Positions 1 through 7,833 of a stretch of DNA of 64,000 nt are shown here, in pieces (the first letter of the stretch is position 1; each line of letters opens with the position of its first letter). The stretch is taken from positions 1 through 64,000 of the forward strand of contig NZ_JALQEM010000043.1 in the NCBI RefSeq assembly GCF_023630705.1. Direction: 5' to 3'. The notes under the pieces are model-generated. The model was not told the DNA's origin. It did not search any database and was given only the letters and a program-made list of their open reading frames with translations. The stretch is from Caballeronia sp. GAFFF1. Lineage in GTDB: Bacteria; Pseudomonadota; Gammaproteobacteria; Burkholderiales; Burkholderiaceae. Made by a program: the position numbers and the translations under genes.

Positions 1-73
1 AATCGGCGCTCGCTTTGCTGTGGAATCCGTGCTCGGTTTGCCGTGGAATCAGCGTTCGGTTTGGCGTGGAATA
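1..73. repeat. Three tandem 23-bp repeats at the window edge, IS21-like terminus
   Basis: The motif TGGAAT(C/A), preceded by a CTCGGTTTG-like stretch, occurs at 21, 44 and 67, that is at exact 23-bp spacing. Serial short repeats near an end are typical of IS21-family elements, so this may be the inside end of such an element whose istA/istB genes lie to the left of the window. The transposase genes are not visible, so the assignment rests on repeat style alone. Confidence 0.4.
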
Positions 74-682
74 CGCAGGTAGTGTTTGCAGTCAACGCAG
101 AGCTTCATCTTGACCTTCCTCGCCGACAGAGATTTCGCCCGCCTGGGTGCGTCCCGACACTGTGCATCATAATGCGGCGTATGTCGAATTACTCCACTCG
201 CGGCGCTAAAGCACTTCTTTCTGGACCGCACGAGACGTTTCTGCGTCCACACGAAAGTGAGCCTAACGTTAAGGGCTATTCGATGCCTGCCATCAATCAC
301 CGCCATGTGACGGTGCCTTCGCGCGTGTTGGCAAGCGTCGAATAAGCCCGATGGAGGAAACTGCGGAATGCCCCACTGCGTTGGAGGACTCGCGGCGATG
401 GCGATTGATAGACCGGGATGGTCAGTGGTACCGGATGCGGCACGCTCAGGCGGGGTGCCGGAGGGACGCTGACGCCGTGGCGAAGCGGTTAAGCGGGTCA
501 GTCGTGCACTCGCGATGATGAAACGGGCGTGCGAAGCGCTTCACGTAGCGACGCGGCAGCCTTCCACCCGTCGGATACTTACGTCGTCTTCACGCTGCCC
601 GCGCCAGTGAGTGACCGCCGACGTCGCCGGGTGTTGCAGCTTGCGCGATACACTGCTGAAGTGCCACGCCGCGGAGTTGAAA
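74..682. other. No recognisable gene
   Basis: Short open frames occur on both strands here but none has a convincing start, ribosome site or protein pattern. I see no hairpin or repeat beyond the edge array. Confidence 0.5.
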
Positions 683-1471
683 ATGGACATTCGGCCACTT
701 CACACTGAGAATGACTATCGGGCAGCGCTGCTAGAAGTGTCGGCGCTTGTTGACCAAGACCCCGAAACCGGCACCCCGGAGGGCGACAAGCTGGAGGTCT
801 TGCGCATCCTTGTGGAGTATTACGAGCGCGGCTTTAGCGCCGCTCTTCGCGAGGCGCAGACGCTGAAGGAGTCCGGGGATGCTTGCGCTCTGCCGTGCGA
901 CGAGTCCGCAACTGGCCAGATCGAGGCTTTGAAAGGAGTGATTCGCAAGCCAGGTCAGCCGGTCTCAGTCGAAGACATGAATCCCGCCACTGTTAGCAGC
1001 TGCGACAAGCTGACCGATGCTGCTTGGCCGAGTGCTCAAATAGGCCAAGTGGACCTTGTCTTGCGGCGCTTGCAGCAGAAAATGAACGACAAAGCCCGGC
1101 GCGATCCACCGTCGGCGGTAGAAGCGGATGACTGGATCGTCACATGGAATCTGGGGGACGAAATCAACCAGCCGAGTGTAAGGACGTGGATTCCGAAAGC
1201 AGAATATTTTGCATTCCAGGCGCTACGTTCTTTTTACCTCGGAACCGGTGATCACGCCTACCGCGTATTGAGAATCCAAGCTCTAGCGGATAAGGTGTTC
1301 GACGATCGCCTCGCGGCCATGCTATGGCTTTTAGCTGCCACACCACAGCTGGATGGCATCCGGCCGATTGATGCGCTTGCGACAGAGCGCGGCCACGACC
1401 GTGTGCGTGCCCTGCTCCAGTGCCTCGCCGCAGCGAGTGAAGATCAGATGCTGAGCAAACAAGCACCATGA
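683..1471 (+). CDS. Chimeric antitoxin-like protein: HigA-type N-terminus, MbcA/ParS-like C-terminus
   Basis: A 262-residue protein if started at the ATG at 683; an upstream in-frame extension to 611 looks unlike coding sequence. The first 45 residues (MDIRPLHTENDY, then GTPEGDKLEVLRILVEYYE) match the start of HigA-type antitoxins of the HigBA family, where this segment precedes an HTH. The usual HTH is not evident. The last 80 residues (LAAMLWLLAATPQLDGIRPI, then ALATERGHDRVRALL) look like the Xre/MbcA/ParS toxin-binding domain (DUF2384), which holds a RES-type toxin. No toxin gene is adjacent on either side. It may be a solitary antitoxin, a regulator, or a fusion product. The two end matches are read by eye and the middle part is unassigned. 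Confidence 0.5.
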   Translation: MDIRPLHTENDYRAALLEVSALVDQDPETGTPEGDKLEVLRILVEYYERGFSAALREAQTLKESGDACALPCDESATGQIEALKGVIRKPGQPVSVEDMNPATVSSCDKLTDAAWPSAQIGQVDLVLRRLQQKMNDKARRDPPSAVEADDWIVTWNLGDEINQPSVRTWIPKAEYFAFQALRSFYLGTGDHAYRVLRIQALADKVFDDRLAAMLWLLAATPQLDGIRPIDALATERGHDRVRALLQCLAAASEDQMLSKQAP

Positions 1472-1903
1472 CTCGGCTGGTGAACTGGCCAGTGTTCTGG
1501 ATATCGGCATTGGGAACGGTCGGGGATTGATTGCCGTTGCTGAAGCCATTGCTGGGCTATGCTGCACCTGACGGCGATACACGAATGACAGAACGCGGCG
1601 GCATTCTGCATCGGATAATCGCCCTATCTGTTGCAACGGCGGCTGTCTTTTCGTTTAGCCAACGCGCGCGTCGCCGCATGAAAGCATCTATCACTCTATG
1701 CTGGCGACCACGACTGCATGTAATCATGTATGCGTTAAGCGCTGGGATGCGACTATGCATCGGTGACAACGCGGTGGTTCCGCGTATGGTTTCGAGTCCA
1801 AGCTTGGCATAAGATGCTGGGGATTGTGTTCGACTAATCGGAGTTTCGCCTCGTCTTGCGCCGATGCAAAACTGTCCAAACCTCAAATCTCAAGAGGAAG
1901 ACC
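1472..1903. other. No recognisable gene
   Basis: About 430 bp separating the antitoxin-like gene from the next one. Short frames on both strands lack coding character. Promoter elements for the gene at 1904 must lie here but none is clear-cut. Confidence 0.5.
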
Positions 1904-2311
1904 GTGACTTCCAAAAAACCAAGTTCAGATTGGCTATCGCTGGCTGACGCGTTAGCACAGCCCAGCGACCAGAAAATCGCTGCTGATTTCGATGTTCCAC
2001 GCGCTGACATCCGATGTACGCCGGCTGAACTAGACGCAGCTGGGAAGAGCCTTAGAACGAGCGTCGCAGATCACATCGCAAAACTAGCCAAACAGCACGG
2101 CGTGGAGTACGTAGAAACCGGCAACTCCGCTTTGGCAAGAGTGATTACTTATCTATGCGACGATGACATGCCGGTTGGCGGGCCTGACAGGACGGAAAAA
2201 TTGGTGATAGCGTTGCGTAAGGCGAAGGTCATCAGCGGGCGAACGATGGTAGAACTGCTCGGCCAATATTTTGACGAATTGGACGCAGTTCCTGTCAATC
2301 ATAGGGATTGA
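1904..2311 (+). CDS. Hypothetical protein, 135 aa
   Basis: The GTG at 1904 follows an AGAGGAAG ribosome site and gives a 135-residue soluble, mostly helical protein with no signal peptide or membrane segment. An earlier in-frame ATG at 1856 would add 16 basic residues but lacks a ribosome site. I do not recognise the family. It sits in plasmid backbone between an antitoxin-like gene and the partition/mobilisation region, so a plasmid maintenance role is possible but unproven. Confidence 0.5.
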   Translation: MTSKKPSSDWLSLADALAQPSDQKIAADFDVPRADIRCTPAELDAAGKSLRTSVADHIAKLAKQHGVEYVETGNSALARVITYLCDDDMPVGGPDRTEKLVIALRKAKVISGRTMVELLGQYFDELDAVPVNHRD

Positions 2312-2530
2312 TGCAAGAAAGCATCCGCAATCACCTATCTCGGCAACGTCTTAAACCTTTATTTCAGACTGATTGCCTTCACGCTTTCACGAGTGGTGGA
2401 TTGCTCTACCGCTTAACGCCTACCGCGTCCGTAAGAAACGCGCGTCGGGAGTGTCACGAACTTGCTGACGGCTTCAATCTTCGGGTCGACACTACCAGTC
2501 ACGCGGACCAAACCGGACGTGGGACACGAG

Positions 2531-2974
2531 TCAGTCTTCGCGTGAATCCTTCGTTCCGGTTTCTTCGTCGTTGACGTCTGCTGCGAATAATGCACGACGC
2601 TTTCGGCCCGTAAATTGGTTTCGAAACGATTCAAGAAACCCCGCATATCGGCGAGAACCTACTATTGCCGCTGCGTCCTTGTCGAAAATCTCTGGCGTTG
2701 CCTGGAATACGAACTTCATTAACTGATCGACCTGCGCGATGAGTAACTGCACGTCATCACCCACCCGTGCCGTCTCTTTCCGCGTCTGAATAGTATTCGC
2801 AGTCAACCGCCGCTCGATCTCGCGAAGCTCGTCTCGGAGCCCGTCTTCTCTCACGAACTGCGCGACGGCCTGGTTGATGAGTGCCGTCACGTTCGTTGAC
2901 CGCCGTTCCGCAATCTCGCGCAGCTGCTCCTGGTGCGCGGGCTCTAAACGAACAGATGTGTGTGCTCTGGTCAT
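2531..2974 (-). CDS. Ribbon-helix-helix plasmid protein, relaxosome-accessory-like
   Basis: A 147-residue protein from the ATG at 2974. Residues 1-45 (TRAHTSVRLEPAHQEQLREI, then STNVTALINQAV) fit a CopG/Arc ribbon-helix-helix DNA-binding domain: a short strand followed by two helices. Residues 45-100 are a charged coiled coil and the tail is basic. It is transcribed away from the repeat-rich region at 2975-3496, and an StbA/StbB-type pair diverges on the other side. In R388 and RP4 this arrangement (TrwA or TraJ beside oriT, with stb or traK/traL opposite) belongs to relaxosome accessory proteins. No relaxase gene follows it within the window, so it may instead be a repressor. Confidence 0.6.
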   Translation of the reverse strand: MTRAHTSVRLEPAHQEQLREIAERRSTNVTALINQAVAQFVREDGLRDELREIERRLTANTIQTRKETARVGDDVQLLIAQVDQLMKFVFQATPEIFDKDAAAIVGSRRYAGFLESFRNQFTGRKRRALFAADVNDEETGTKDSRED

Positions 2975-3119
2975 ATCGAAGGCGCTTGAACTCGTGTGCG
3001 TCGATTGGCGCACAAAATCGATGGGAAGGAGCGGAATGTAACACACTGCTAGTCCAATATCCACAAGGCTAAGCGCCGAAAATTGCATCGCGCAAGCACA
3101 CACTCTTTATGTTCCACTA

Positions 3120-3298
3120 GATATTGATTTCGGGTCTTACCTCAGCTTTTCCGGGAAAAGCTCTGGATAGAAGCACCGGTTCCGGGGCGGCCAGGCGCTC
3201 CGCGCCGGGTTGGCCGACCCGAGAAACGGGGCCGGCGAGCCCAGCGGGAGAGCCGACGACGCGTTTTTTCCCAGCAGTTACGCATTTATGACAATGCG
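3120..3298. other. Candidate oriT segment with two inverted repeats
   Basis: Two perfect hairpins lie between the divergent genes: AGCTTTTCC-G-GGAAAAGCT at 3144-3162, and GGCGC-TCC-GCGCC at 3194-3206 nested within a GGCCA...TTGGCC pair. Between them the minus strand reads TATCCAGA (3164-3171), a partial match to the MOBP nick core TATCCTGC. The position next to an RHH gene and an stb-like locus is where R388 and RP4 carry oriT. The nick site is a guess. Confidence 0.3.
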
Positions 3299-3469
3299 GT
3301 GTGCTAGACGTGTGCCAGTCGTGTGGGGCCGGTGTGCATCGGGAAGCCTAAGCGGCTCCGCGGTGTACGTTTCGTGTGTGAAACGTGGGTCTTGCGTGTG
3401 CGCGTCGTCAGCCATATCATCTGACGTATGCACTTCGTGTGTTTCGCGTGTGCATGCGGTGTGTGAACA
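3299..3469 (+). repeat. Centromere-like array: three blocks of four repeats at exact 11-bp pitch
   Basis: The core GTGTG starts at 3299, 3310, 3321, 3332, then 3363, 3374, 3385, 3396, then 3426, 3437, 3448, 3459, where three copies are degenerate (GTGTA, GTGGG, GTATG). Every step within a block is exactly 11 bp, one helical turn. Blocks are separated by about 20 bp. In plasmid R388 the StbA protein binds sets of 9-bp direct repeats separated by 2 bp, giving the same 11-bp pitch, just upstream of stbABC. Here the array ends 27 bp before the StbA-like gene, so it is probably its binding site and the plasmid's segregation locus, and may autoregulate the operon. Confidence 0.75.
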
Positions 3470-3496
3470 ACGACCCTGCCACGAATTGCCTATGAC

Positions 3497-3898
3497 ATGA
3501 CGAACGCCAAAGAGAATGCTGGCGAGTTGCCGAGCTTCAGCCCGACGTCGCCAGCACGAACGAAGATGGGACGGCTCCGAGAACTTTTCGACGAAGTGGA
3601 AGCCGCGAAACTAGCTGGATTTCGGCACGAACACATCATCGCATCGCTGAAAGCCCAACAATTGGACGTGAGTTTCGACACGCTAAAAGACGCTCTTAAG
3701 AAAATTCGAGCCGAGCGTCGCGCGGGGAAAATGTCGAAGACTGCAGCGCCAAAAAAGGAAGTCACTCAAAAAAGCGAATCAGTAGCACAAGACAAACAGC
3801 AGCAGCCGGAGCGCAGAAAAGTATCGGCATCCGGATATCGTGAAGAGCCGCTGACATTTAAACGTGACATAACAAAGCGTATCAATCTGGACGAGTAG
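3497..3898 (+). CDS. stbA: StbA/TraK-like DNA-binding protein
   Basis: A 133-residue basic protein. Residues 24-75 hold a predicted helical DNA-binding unit (MGRLRELFDEVEAAKLAG, then HEHIIASLKAQQLDVSFDTL) of the kind seen in TraK of RP4 and StbA of R388, where a short helix-turn-helix reads repeats near oriT. The second half is charged and low in complexity. The gene starts 27 bp after the last 11-bp repeat and ends 9 bp before a ParA-like ATPase gene, as in stbAB and traKL. StbA-type proteins bind the phased repeats and secure plasmid inheritance. Family assignment depends on context as much as on sequence. Confidence 0.6.
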   Translation: MTNAKENAGELPSFSPTSPARTKMGRLRELFDEVEAAKLAGFRHEHIIASLKAQQLDVSFDTLKDALKKIRAERRAGKMSKTAAPKKEVTQKSESVAQDKQQQPERRKVSASGYREEPLTFKRDITKRINLDE

Positions 3899-3907
3899 CG
3901 AGAAGCA

Positions 3908-4687
3908 ATGGAAAACAAGATCAATGTGAACAACACCGTCAATTTCATCCTGCAAGGAAAAGGCGGCATCGGGAAATCGTTAGTAAGCAATATCCTTGCG
4001 CAGTGGTTTAACAAACGTTCCGCGTCGGTTAGGTGTTACGATCTGGATCAGGAAAACACGACACTCGCGCACTATCAAGCGCTTAATGTCACGCATCTCT
4101 CAGTCATGCGCAATGACCGGACGATTGACCCGAAGCAGTTCGACCAGTTGATGGTCGATATGCTTCAATCCGCGGAATCGCGAACGGGCGTCAATTACAT
4201 TATTGACACCGGCGCGAATACCTTCTCGCCGCTGCTCGCGTATTTGATCGCGAATGGCGCATTCGATGCAATTCGAGATGCGGGAAAAACACCGATCGTC
4301 CATACCATTGTTGGCGGGGGTGACTTGCTGCAAGATACGGCTGAGGGTTTCGGATCAATCGCGGAAGAGACCGCTCGCCCGAAAGTGAGCGACGATGTAG
4401 CGTTAATTGTGTGGGAAAACGAGCACTTCGGTACCTTGACAACAGCGGGTGGAAAGCATTTCTCCGAAACAAAGTTGTATGAGCGCTTCGCGAGTCGAGT
4501 CAAGGCCAATGTGATTCTCAAGGCAAGAGCGTCAGACACCTTCGGCGATGACATTCGGAAAATGAACACCGCCCGCCTGACGTTCGACGAAGTGATGGCA
4601 GATACCAGATTCAACGTAATGGAAAAGAACCGGATTAAGCGGGTATATGGTGATGTGTTCCAGCAACTTGATGCAGTGGCCTGGTAG
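3908..4687 (+). CDS. stbB: StbB/TraL-like ParA-superfamily ATPase
   Basis: A 259-residue ATPase with a deviant Walker A motif at residues 17-24 (GKGGIGKS), a following aspartate-rich strand (CYDLDQENTT) and a switch-like IIDTGANTFSPL. The body closely follows TraL of RP4 and StbB of R388, including the IVHTIVGGGDLLQDT and LIVWENEHFG segments. It lacks the longer C-terminal region and the partner ParB that chromosomal ParA proteins have. The gene is in an operon with the StbA-like gene. In R388 the StbB protein affects conjugation and plasmid positioning. This window also has a full parABS set, so the replicon carries two ParA-class systems. Confidence 0.7.
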   Translation: MENKINVNNTVNFILQGKGGIGKSLVSNILAQWFNKRSASVRCYDLDQENTTLAHYQALNVTHLSVMRNDRTIDPKQFDQLMVDMLQSAESRTGVNYIIDTGANTFSPLLAYLIANGAFDAIRDAGKTPIVHTIVGGGDLLQDTAEGFGSIAEETARPKVSDDVALIVWENEHFGTLTTAGGKHFSETKLYERFASRVKANVILKARASDTFGDDIRKMNTARLTFDEVMADTRFNVMEKNRIKRVYGDVFQQLDAVAW

Positions 4688-5006
4688 TTTCCGTTCTCAC
4701 TGGCCTAAGGTGATCGTCGAGAAGCTTGGAAGGGCCCGCGTCGAGGTCGATGATCCACTCGGGACCGCAGCGTTCATGAAGTCCGCAATCAGGTAACTCG
4801 ACAGTGCAATGCTGTGCGGCGGCGGCTCTCTGCTCGCGCTAGCCGGCAAGATTACGAAAATTGCGGCAGCTATGCAAGACCGCGGTGATTCGTAATGTCC
4901 TTGGCCTTCTTTTCGAGTTGCAGCGGTAACCGCTCGAAAGCTGCTGAACCGGTCAGAGCGAGCTGTGGTGAGTAAGCGCCCCGCAAAGCCAGCAGGACGA
5001 CGCCGC

Positions 5007-5038
5007 AGCCCGTCTTGTGCCAAGTGGCAAGACGGGCT
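5007..5038 (+). terminator. Terminator-like hairpin
   Basis: An 11-bp perfect stem, AGCCCGTCTTG paired with CAAGACGGGCT, closes a 10-nt loop and is followed by TGTTTG on the plus strand. It lies 320 bp after the StbB-like gene in an otherwise featureless 4688-5178 interval. The U-tract is weak, so it may be only a structured relic. Confidence 0.4.
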
Positions 5039-5178
5039 TGTTTGCCGCTGCGAACGCTAGCCAGCACGCTTGCGTTGGACGCCCTCTTAACACCGTTTCT
5101 TCCAGACCGGGGCCTTCAACCGGGCGGCGACCGCAAGCGGAGGTCTGGCTTGCTCACTCGTGTCGCACCGACCGAGCA

Positions 5179-5556
5179 TCATCTATAGAAGTCCACCAAC
5201 GAATATTGACGGCGGTATAAACCCGTCTCTCGGCCGAGAAGTTCTTCGATCAAGGCAGTTCGATATTGAATGTAGATCGACGACGCCTTGGGCTCGTTCT
5301 GTTTATTAAGCCTTGCTTGCGCCATCGAGATCGCGAAAGCAAGCATTGCGGGCCCTGTGCGAAGACCTTCGCCATTCAGCGTACCCGTTTTATACAAACC
5401 GCGGAGCGCGTCTTTGACCAATATCTTCAACCACTCGTCCGACAGATTTTGAGGGATCGCCGCGTCAGGGCCCCAGCCTACGACTTCTCGTTGCAGTCTC
5501 TCCAAAAGCTCATCGTCCATTGTGGGTGGCAATTCGCGAATTGCGCGGTGCACCAT
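5179..5556 (-). CDS. Hypothetical protein, 125 aa
   Basis: The ATG at 5556 follows a GGAGG site four bases upstream, so this start is preferred over one 14 codons further up. The product is a soluble, mainly helical protein rich in charged residues (MDDELLERLQREVVGWGPD near the N-terminus), without recognisable motifs. It diverges from an XRE regulator gene across a 62-bp shared promoter region with an inverted repeat, so the regulator probably controls it. Function unknown. Confidence 0.6.
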   Translation of the reverse strand: MVHRAIRELPPTMDDELLERLQREVVGWGPDAAIPQNLSDEWLKILVKDALRGLYKTGTLNGEGLRTGPAMLAFAISMAQARLNKQNEPKASSIYIQYRTALIEELLGRETGLYRRQYSLVDFYR

Positions 5557-5588
5557 TGTGCCTCCTTTGGGTCGTAAATACCGTGGTC

Positions 5589-5624
5589 TTGCATGCATAG
5601 TACCGGGAACATACGGGCATGCAA
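5589..5624. promoter_or_regulatory. Inverted repeat between divergent genes, XRE operator candidate
   Basis: TTGCATGC at 5589-5596 and its exact complement GCATGCAA at 5617-5624 flank 20 bp. The right arm overlaps the ATG of the XRE gene. The placement suits an autoregulatory operator that would also cover the promoter of the divergent gene. Confidence 0.45.
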
Positions 5625-5900
5625 AGAGTCTCTGGGGCTTTAGACGAAACTGGGTACTTGCTTGCCTTGGGTAGGGCCATCCGAGCGCTTAGAGCTGAGA
5701 TTGGACTCTCCCAGGAAGGGTTAGCTCATGCGGCTAAGATTGACCGCAGTCACATGGGCAAAATCGAACGAGGTGAGCGCAACGTCACCATTCTCAATGT
5801 CGTCCGAATCTGTTCGGCCTTGCGCTGTTCCGTCTCTGAGTTGACGGGGCGAGCAGACGCAATGCTCGCTAACGACGCAGTGTCCGCCTCCGAGCGATAG
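5619..5900 (+). CDS. XRE-family HTH regulator
   Basis: A 93-residue single-domain protein. Residues 14-72 form a standard Cro/C1-type helix-turn-helix (LGRAIRALRAEIGLSQEGLA, then IDRSHMGKIERGERNVTI) with the usual VVRICSALRCSVSEL closing helix. There is no extra sensor domain. The start codon lies inside an inverted repeat that may be its own operator. The most likely role is a local plasmid repressor acting on itself and on the divergent 125-residue gene. A solitary antitoxin is possible, but the neighbour does not resemble a known toxin. Confidence 0.8.
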   Translation: MQRVSGALDETGYLLALGRAIRALRAEIGLSQEGLAHAAKIDRSHMGKIERGERNVTILNVVRICSALRCSVSELTGRADAMLANDAVSASER

Positions 5901-6433
5901 GTCGTTGTCATCATCTGCTAGGGGAAACCGTTTCTCGGCGAGATTTCGCGTCATCGGCAAGGCGGGATGCAGCGAGGCATCAAGGTCGGCTATGCCGACG
6001 GCGGGTTCTTCCTCAACACCACTATGAACCTTGGCGGCGTCATCCAGGGGGACCGCGAGACGTTCGCTCGTAGTGAGGTCGAGAGGCGAGCAAACAGTGG
6101 ATTATTAGGCCGTTCACCCCCCACCCAATTCGCGAAGAGCCGCGTCGAACGCGGTTTGCCGGTCTCCTTCTCAGTCCCAGGCAAACTGGCCGTCGTTAGG
6201 ATTGCCCGGCTTGCTGCCTACGCAATTCAAGCCGAATCGATCGAAAGCCGGATGCAAGACGGCTACGAGCCACAGGGATGCATGGCCAGGAGAAATCGGC
6301 GCTGTTAGGTTAAGCCGTGCTCTTTATGTGAGATTTTTCTAAAAAAGAGCTAAAAACCTTCTCAAAACCTTCTAGCATCGGTCGACGCCACCTCTTTCCC
6401 GAATGTAATCAGACGTTTAAGTACGTTCAAGGG
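5901..6433. other. No convincing gene
   Basis: One 113-codon frame at 5967-6308 covers most of this stretch, but its translation is low in recognisable structure and has no clear ribosome site. A short A/T-rich patch near 6330-6370 precedes the origin iterons and might be the melting region of the origin. Confidence 0.4.
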
Positions 6434-6538
6434 TGATTATCTGACTCGAATCGGGGAGTATCTGACTACCTTGAGTAAGCATTTGACTAGCGCTGGTGCG
6501 CATCTGACTTAGAGGGGTGAGCATTCGACTAGTGGCCT
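6434..6538 (+). repeat. oriV iterons: five direct repeats at 21-bp pitch
   Basis: The core (C/T)TGACT, one copy TCGACT, starts at 6441, 6462, 6483, 6504 and 6525, exactly 21 bp apart, each preceded by an AT-containing triplet such as CAT or TAT. Two further copies of the same orientation are near 6734 (CATTTGACTAG, identical to the third iteron core) and 6816 (GTATTTGACC). Iterons at about two helical turns are the initiator-binding sites of theta plasmids with RepA/TrfA-type initiators. The adjacent DnaA box and initiator gene support this being the replication origin. Confidence 0.85.
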
Positions 6539-6546
6539 GTGGATAA
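6538..6546 (-). promoter_or_regulatory. DnaA box
   Basis: TGTGGATAA is a perfect reverse complement of the DnaA consensus TTATCCACA and directly abuts the last iteron. Host DnaA probably assists opening at this plasmid origin. Confidence 0.75.
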
Positions 6547-6648
6547 CAGCAATCTCGCCCTCTTGCCTCTAAGATTGGCACGTTTTTGTGTGCTGAGCCG
6601 GCCTGCAAACCCTGCGTTCCTCCCTAGAAAGTCGGTTTTCGGCTGGTT

Positions 6649-6709
6649 GGTGACTATTCGACTTGTGTTTTGGGCGTGCTAGGTGGCTTTTCGAAGTCGA
6701 ATAGTCACC
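6649..6709. repeat. 16-bp inverted iteron pair
   Basis: GGTGACTATTCGACTT at 6649-6664 and its exact complement at 6694-6709 form a perfect 16-bp inverted repeat with a 29-bp spacer. Each arm contains the iteron core. It lies between the iteron block and the 3' end of the initiator gene. Inverted iterons usually bind initiator dimers, so this may limit copy number or be a second loading site. Confidence 0.65.
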
Positions 6710-6771
6710 GTTGATTGAGGCGGTAGTGATCATTTGACTAGAGGCTAGTTGCGGTTGCGTTGGCCTTCGGA

Positions 6772-7749
6772 TCAGCCAGTCCCGTCGCTCGATGCCCGAT
6801 CGGCGTTCGCGGTGAGTATTTGACCGCGAACCACCCTGACTTTGTCCGTTTGGTCGAGTTGCCAAGATGAAAGGAATCCTACTTCCGTCAAGCGATCCAG
6901 TGCGGCTTTGATGGCGCGGCGGAAAAACTTGATCTCAGCCATTCGAGATCCACATAGCTTATGGATCGTCTCAACTTTCATTGGATACGGATGTTGATTG
7001 GTCGAGTAGAAGGCATGCAGCCATTTCTCCAAAGGAGAAAGTTTGGTCCTAATTTGCCAATCGATACGTGTGTAATCGCCAGGTTTAAGCTGTGCCGCTA
7101 CCTCGCTGTTTATCTGCACCTTCCAAAACGTCACTTCGTCAAAACCGCCCTCTTGTGCCCCTGCGTACTTGAGCAAGAGTGGTCCGCCATAGACAACAGG
7201 GACACTGCTTTTCGTGCGGGAGCGAGTTACTTCTAGCGCGCATGCCGTCAAGCGACGTATGGTTTCCCGCAGTTCTACAAGGCTGCGAGAGTTTTGCGTC
7301 CAGCCAAGCATCTTTATCAGAGAACGGGCCTCGAACTCCACCCACTCTTGCCGATTGTCAACAGTGGCGCCGCGAGACAAATGGAGGATCTGCAAATAGA
7401 CGTCATAGTCGCGCTGCCGCAGTTCTTCGCCTGTGTACGTGATTTTGATGTGTTCGAGCGCATATATCGGCTTCGCCTTGAGATCCATACGCGCATCCCT
7501 TTGACCGCAAGTGAAGAGCGCGGATCGAACCAGATCGTGCAGCACGGGTCGATGATCTTCCGACCATAGCGGAATCTGGACACGCGTTGGTGGTCGCGGC
7601 GACTGTTGACTCGCGTTCCCCCTTCCGGCGAGGGATTTCTCTAGCCTTGCCACGATCTCGAGCGCTGTCTCTCTGGGCGCTACCTTCTCGCTTGTCTCTG
7701 AGGAGTCGAGGAATTCAGTGGAAATCAGACCCGGCGTTTTCTTCGTCAT
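6772..7749 (-). CDS. TrfA-family plasmid replication initiator
   Basis: A 325-residue protein; the ATG at 7749 has a GAGG ribosome site upstream. The central part follows the TrfA family (PF07042): DYDVYLQILHLSRG, SLIKMLGWTQNSRSLVELRE, TKLSPLEKWLHAFY and the C-terminal winged-helix-like segment ending KAALDRLTEVGFLSSW. TrfA proteins bind iterons as monomers and recruit DnaB at a theta origin. The gene is transcribed toward the five iterons and diverges from parA across an 84-bp region, so initiation and partition are probably co-regulated. Residues 1-65 are variable and probably disordered. Confidence 0.85.
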   Translation of the reverse strand: MTKKTPGLISTEFLDSSETSEKVAPRETALEIVARLEKSLAGRGNASQQSPRPPTRVQIPLWSEDHRPVLHDLVRSALFTCGQRDARMDLKAKPIYALEHIKITYTGEELRQRDYDVYLQILHLSRGATVDNRQEWVEFEARSLIKMLGWTQNSRSLVELRETIRRLTACALEVTRSRTKSSVPVVYGGPLLLKYAGAQEGGFDEVTFWKVQINSEVAAQLKPGDYTRIDWQIRTKLSPLEKWLHAFYSTNQHPYPMKVETIHKLCGSRMAEIKFFRRAIKAALDRLTEVGFLSSWQLDQTDKVRVVRGQILTANADRASSDGTG

Positions 7750-7833
7750 TTGCTTTGTTCCTCGGCTTCGATCAGGTATTCTAGTGCCGATTACTTTTTC
7801 CAAGTATAACAACAATTTTTAATCGGACGGACA

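Noticed and set aside
2308..2574. 88-codon frame after the hypothetical gene at 1904-2311
   Set aside because: It overlaps the 3' end of the minus-strand RHH gene and its translation lacks protein-like structure.
3299..3469. CRISPR array
   Set aside because: Repeats are five to nine bases at 11-bp pitch, with no spacers of normal length and no cas genes in the window.
5967..6308. 113-codon open frame before the origin
   Set aside because: No ribosome site, no known motif, an antisense frame equally open, and a position in regulatory DNA next to iterons.
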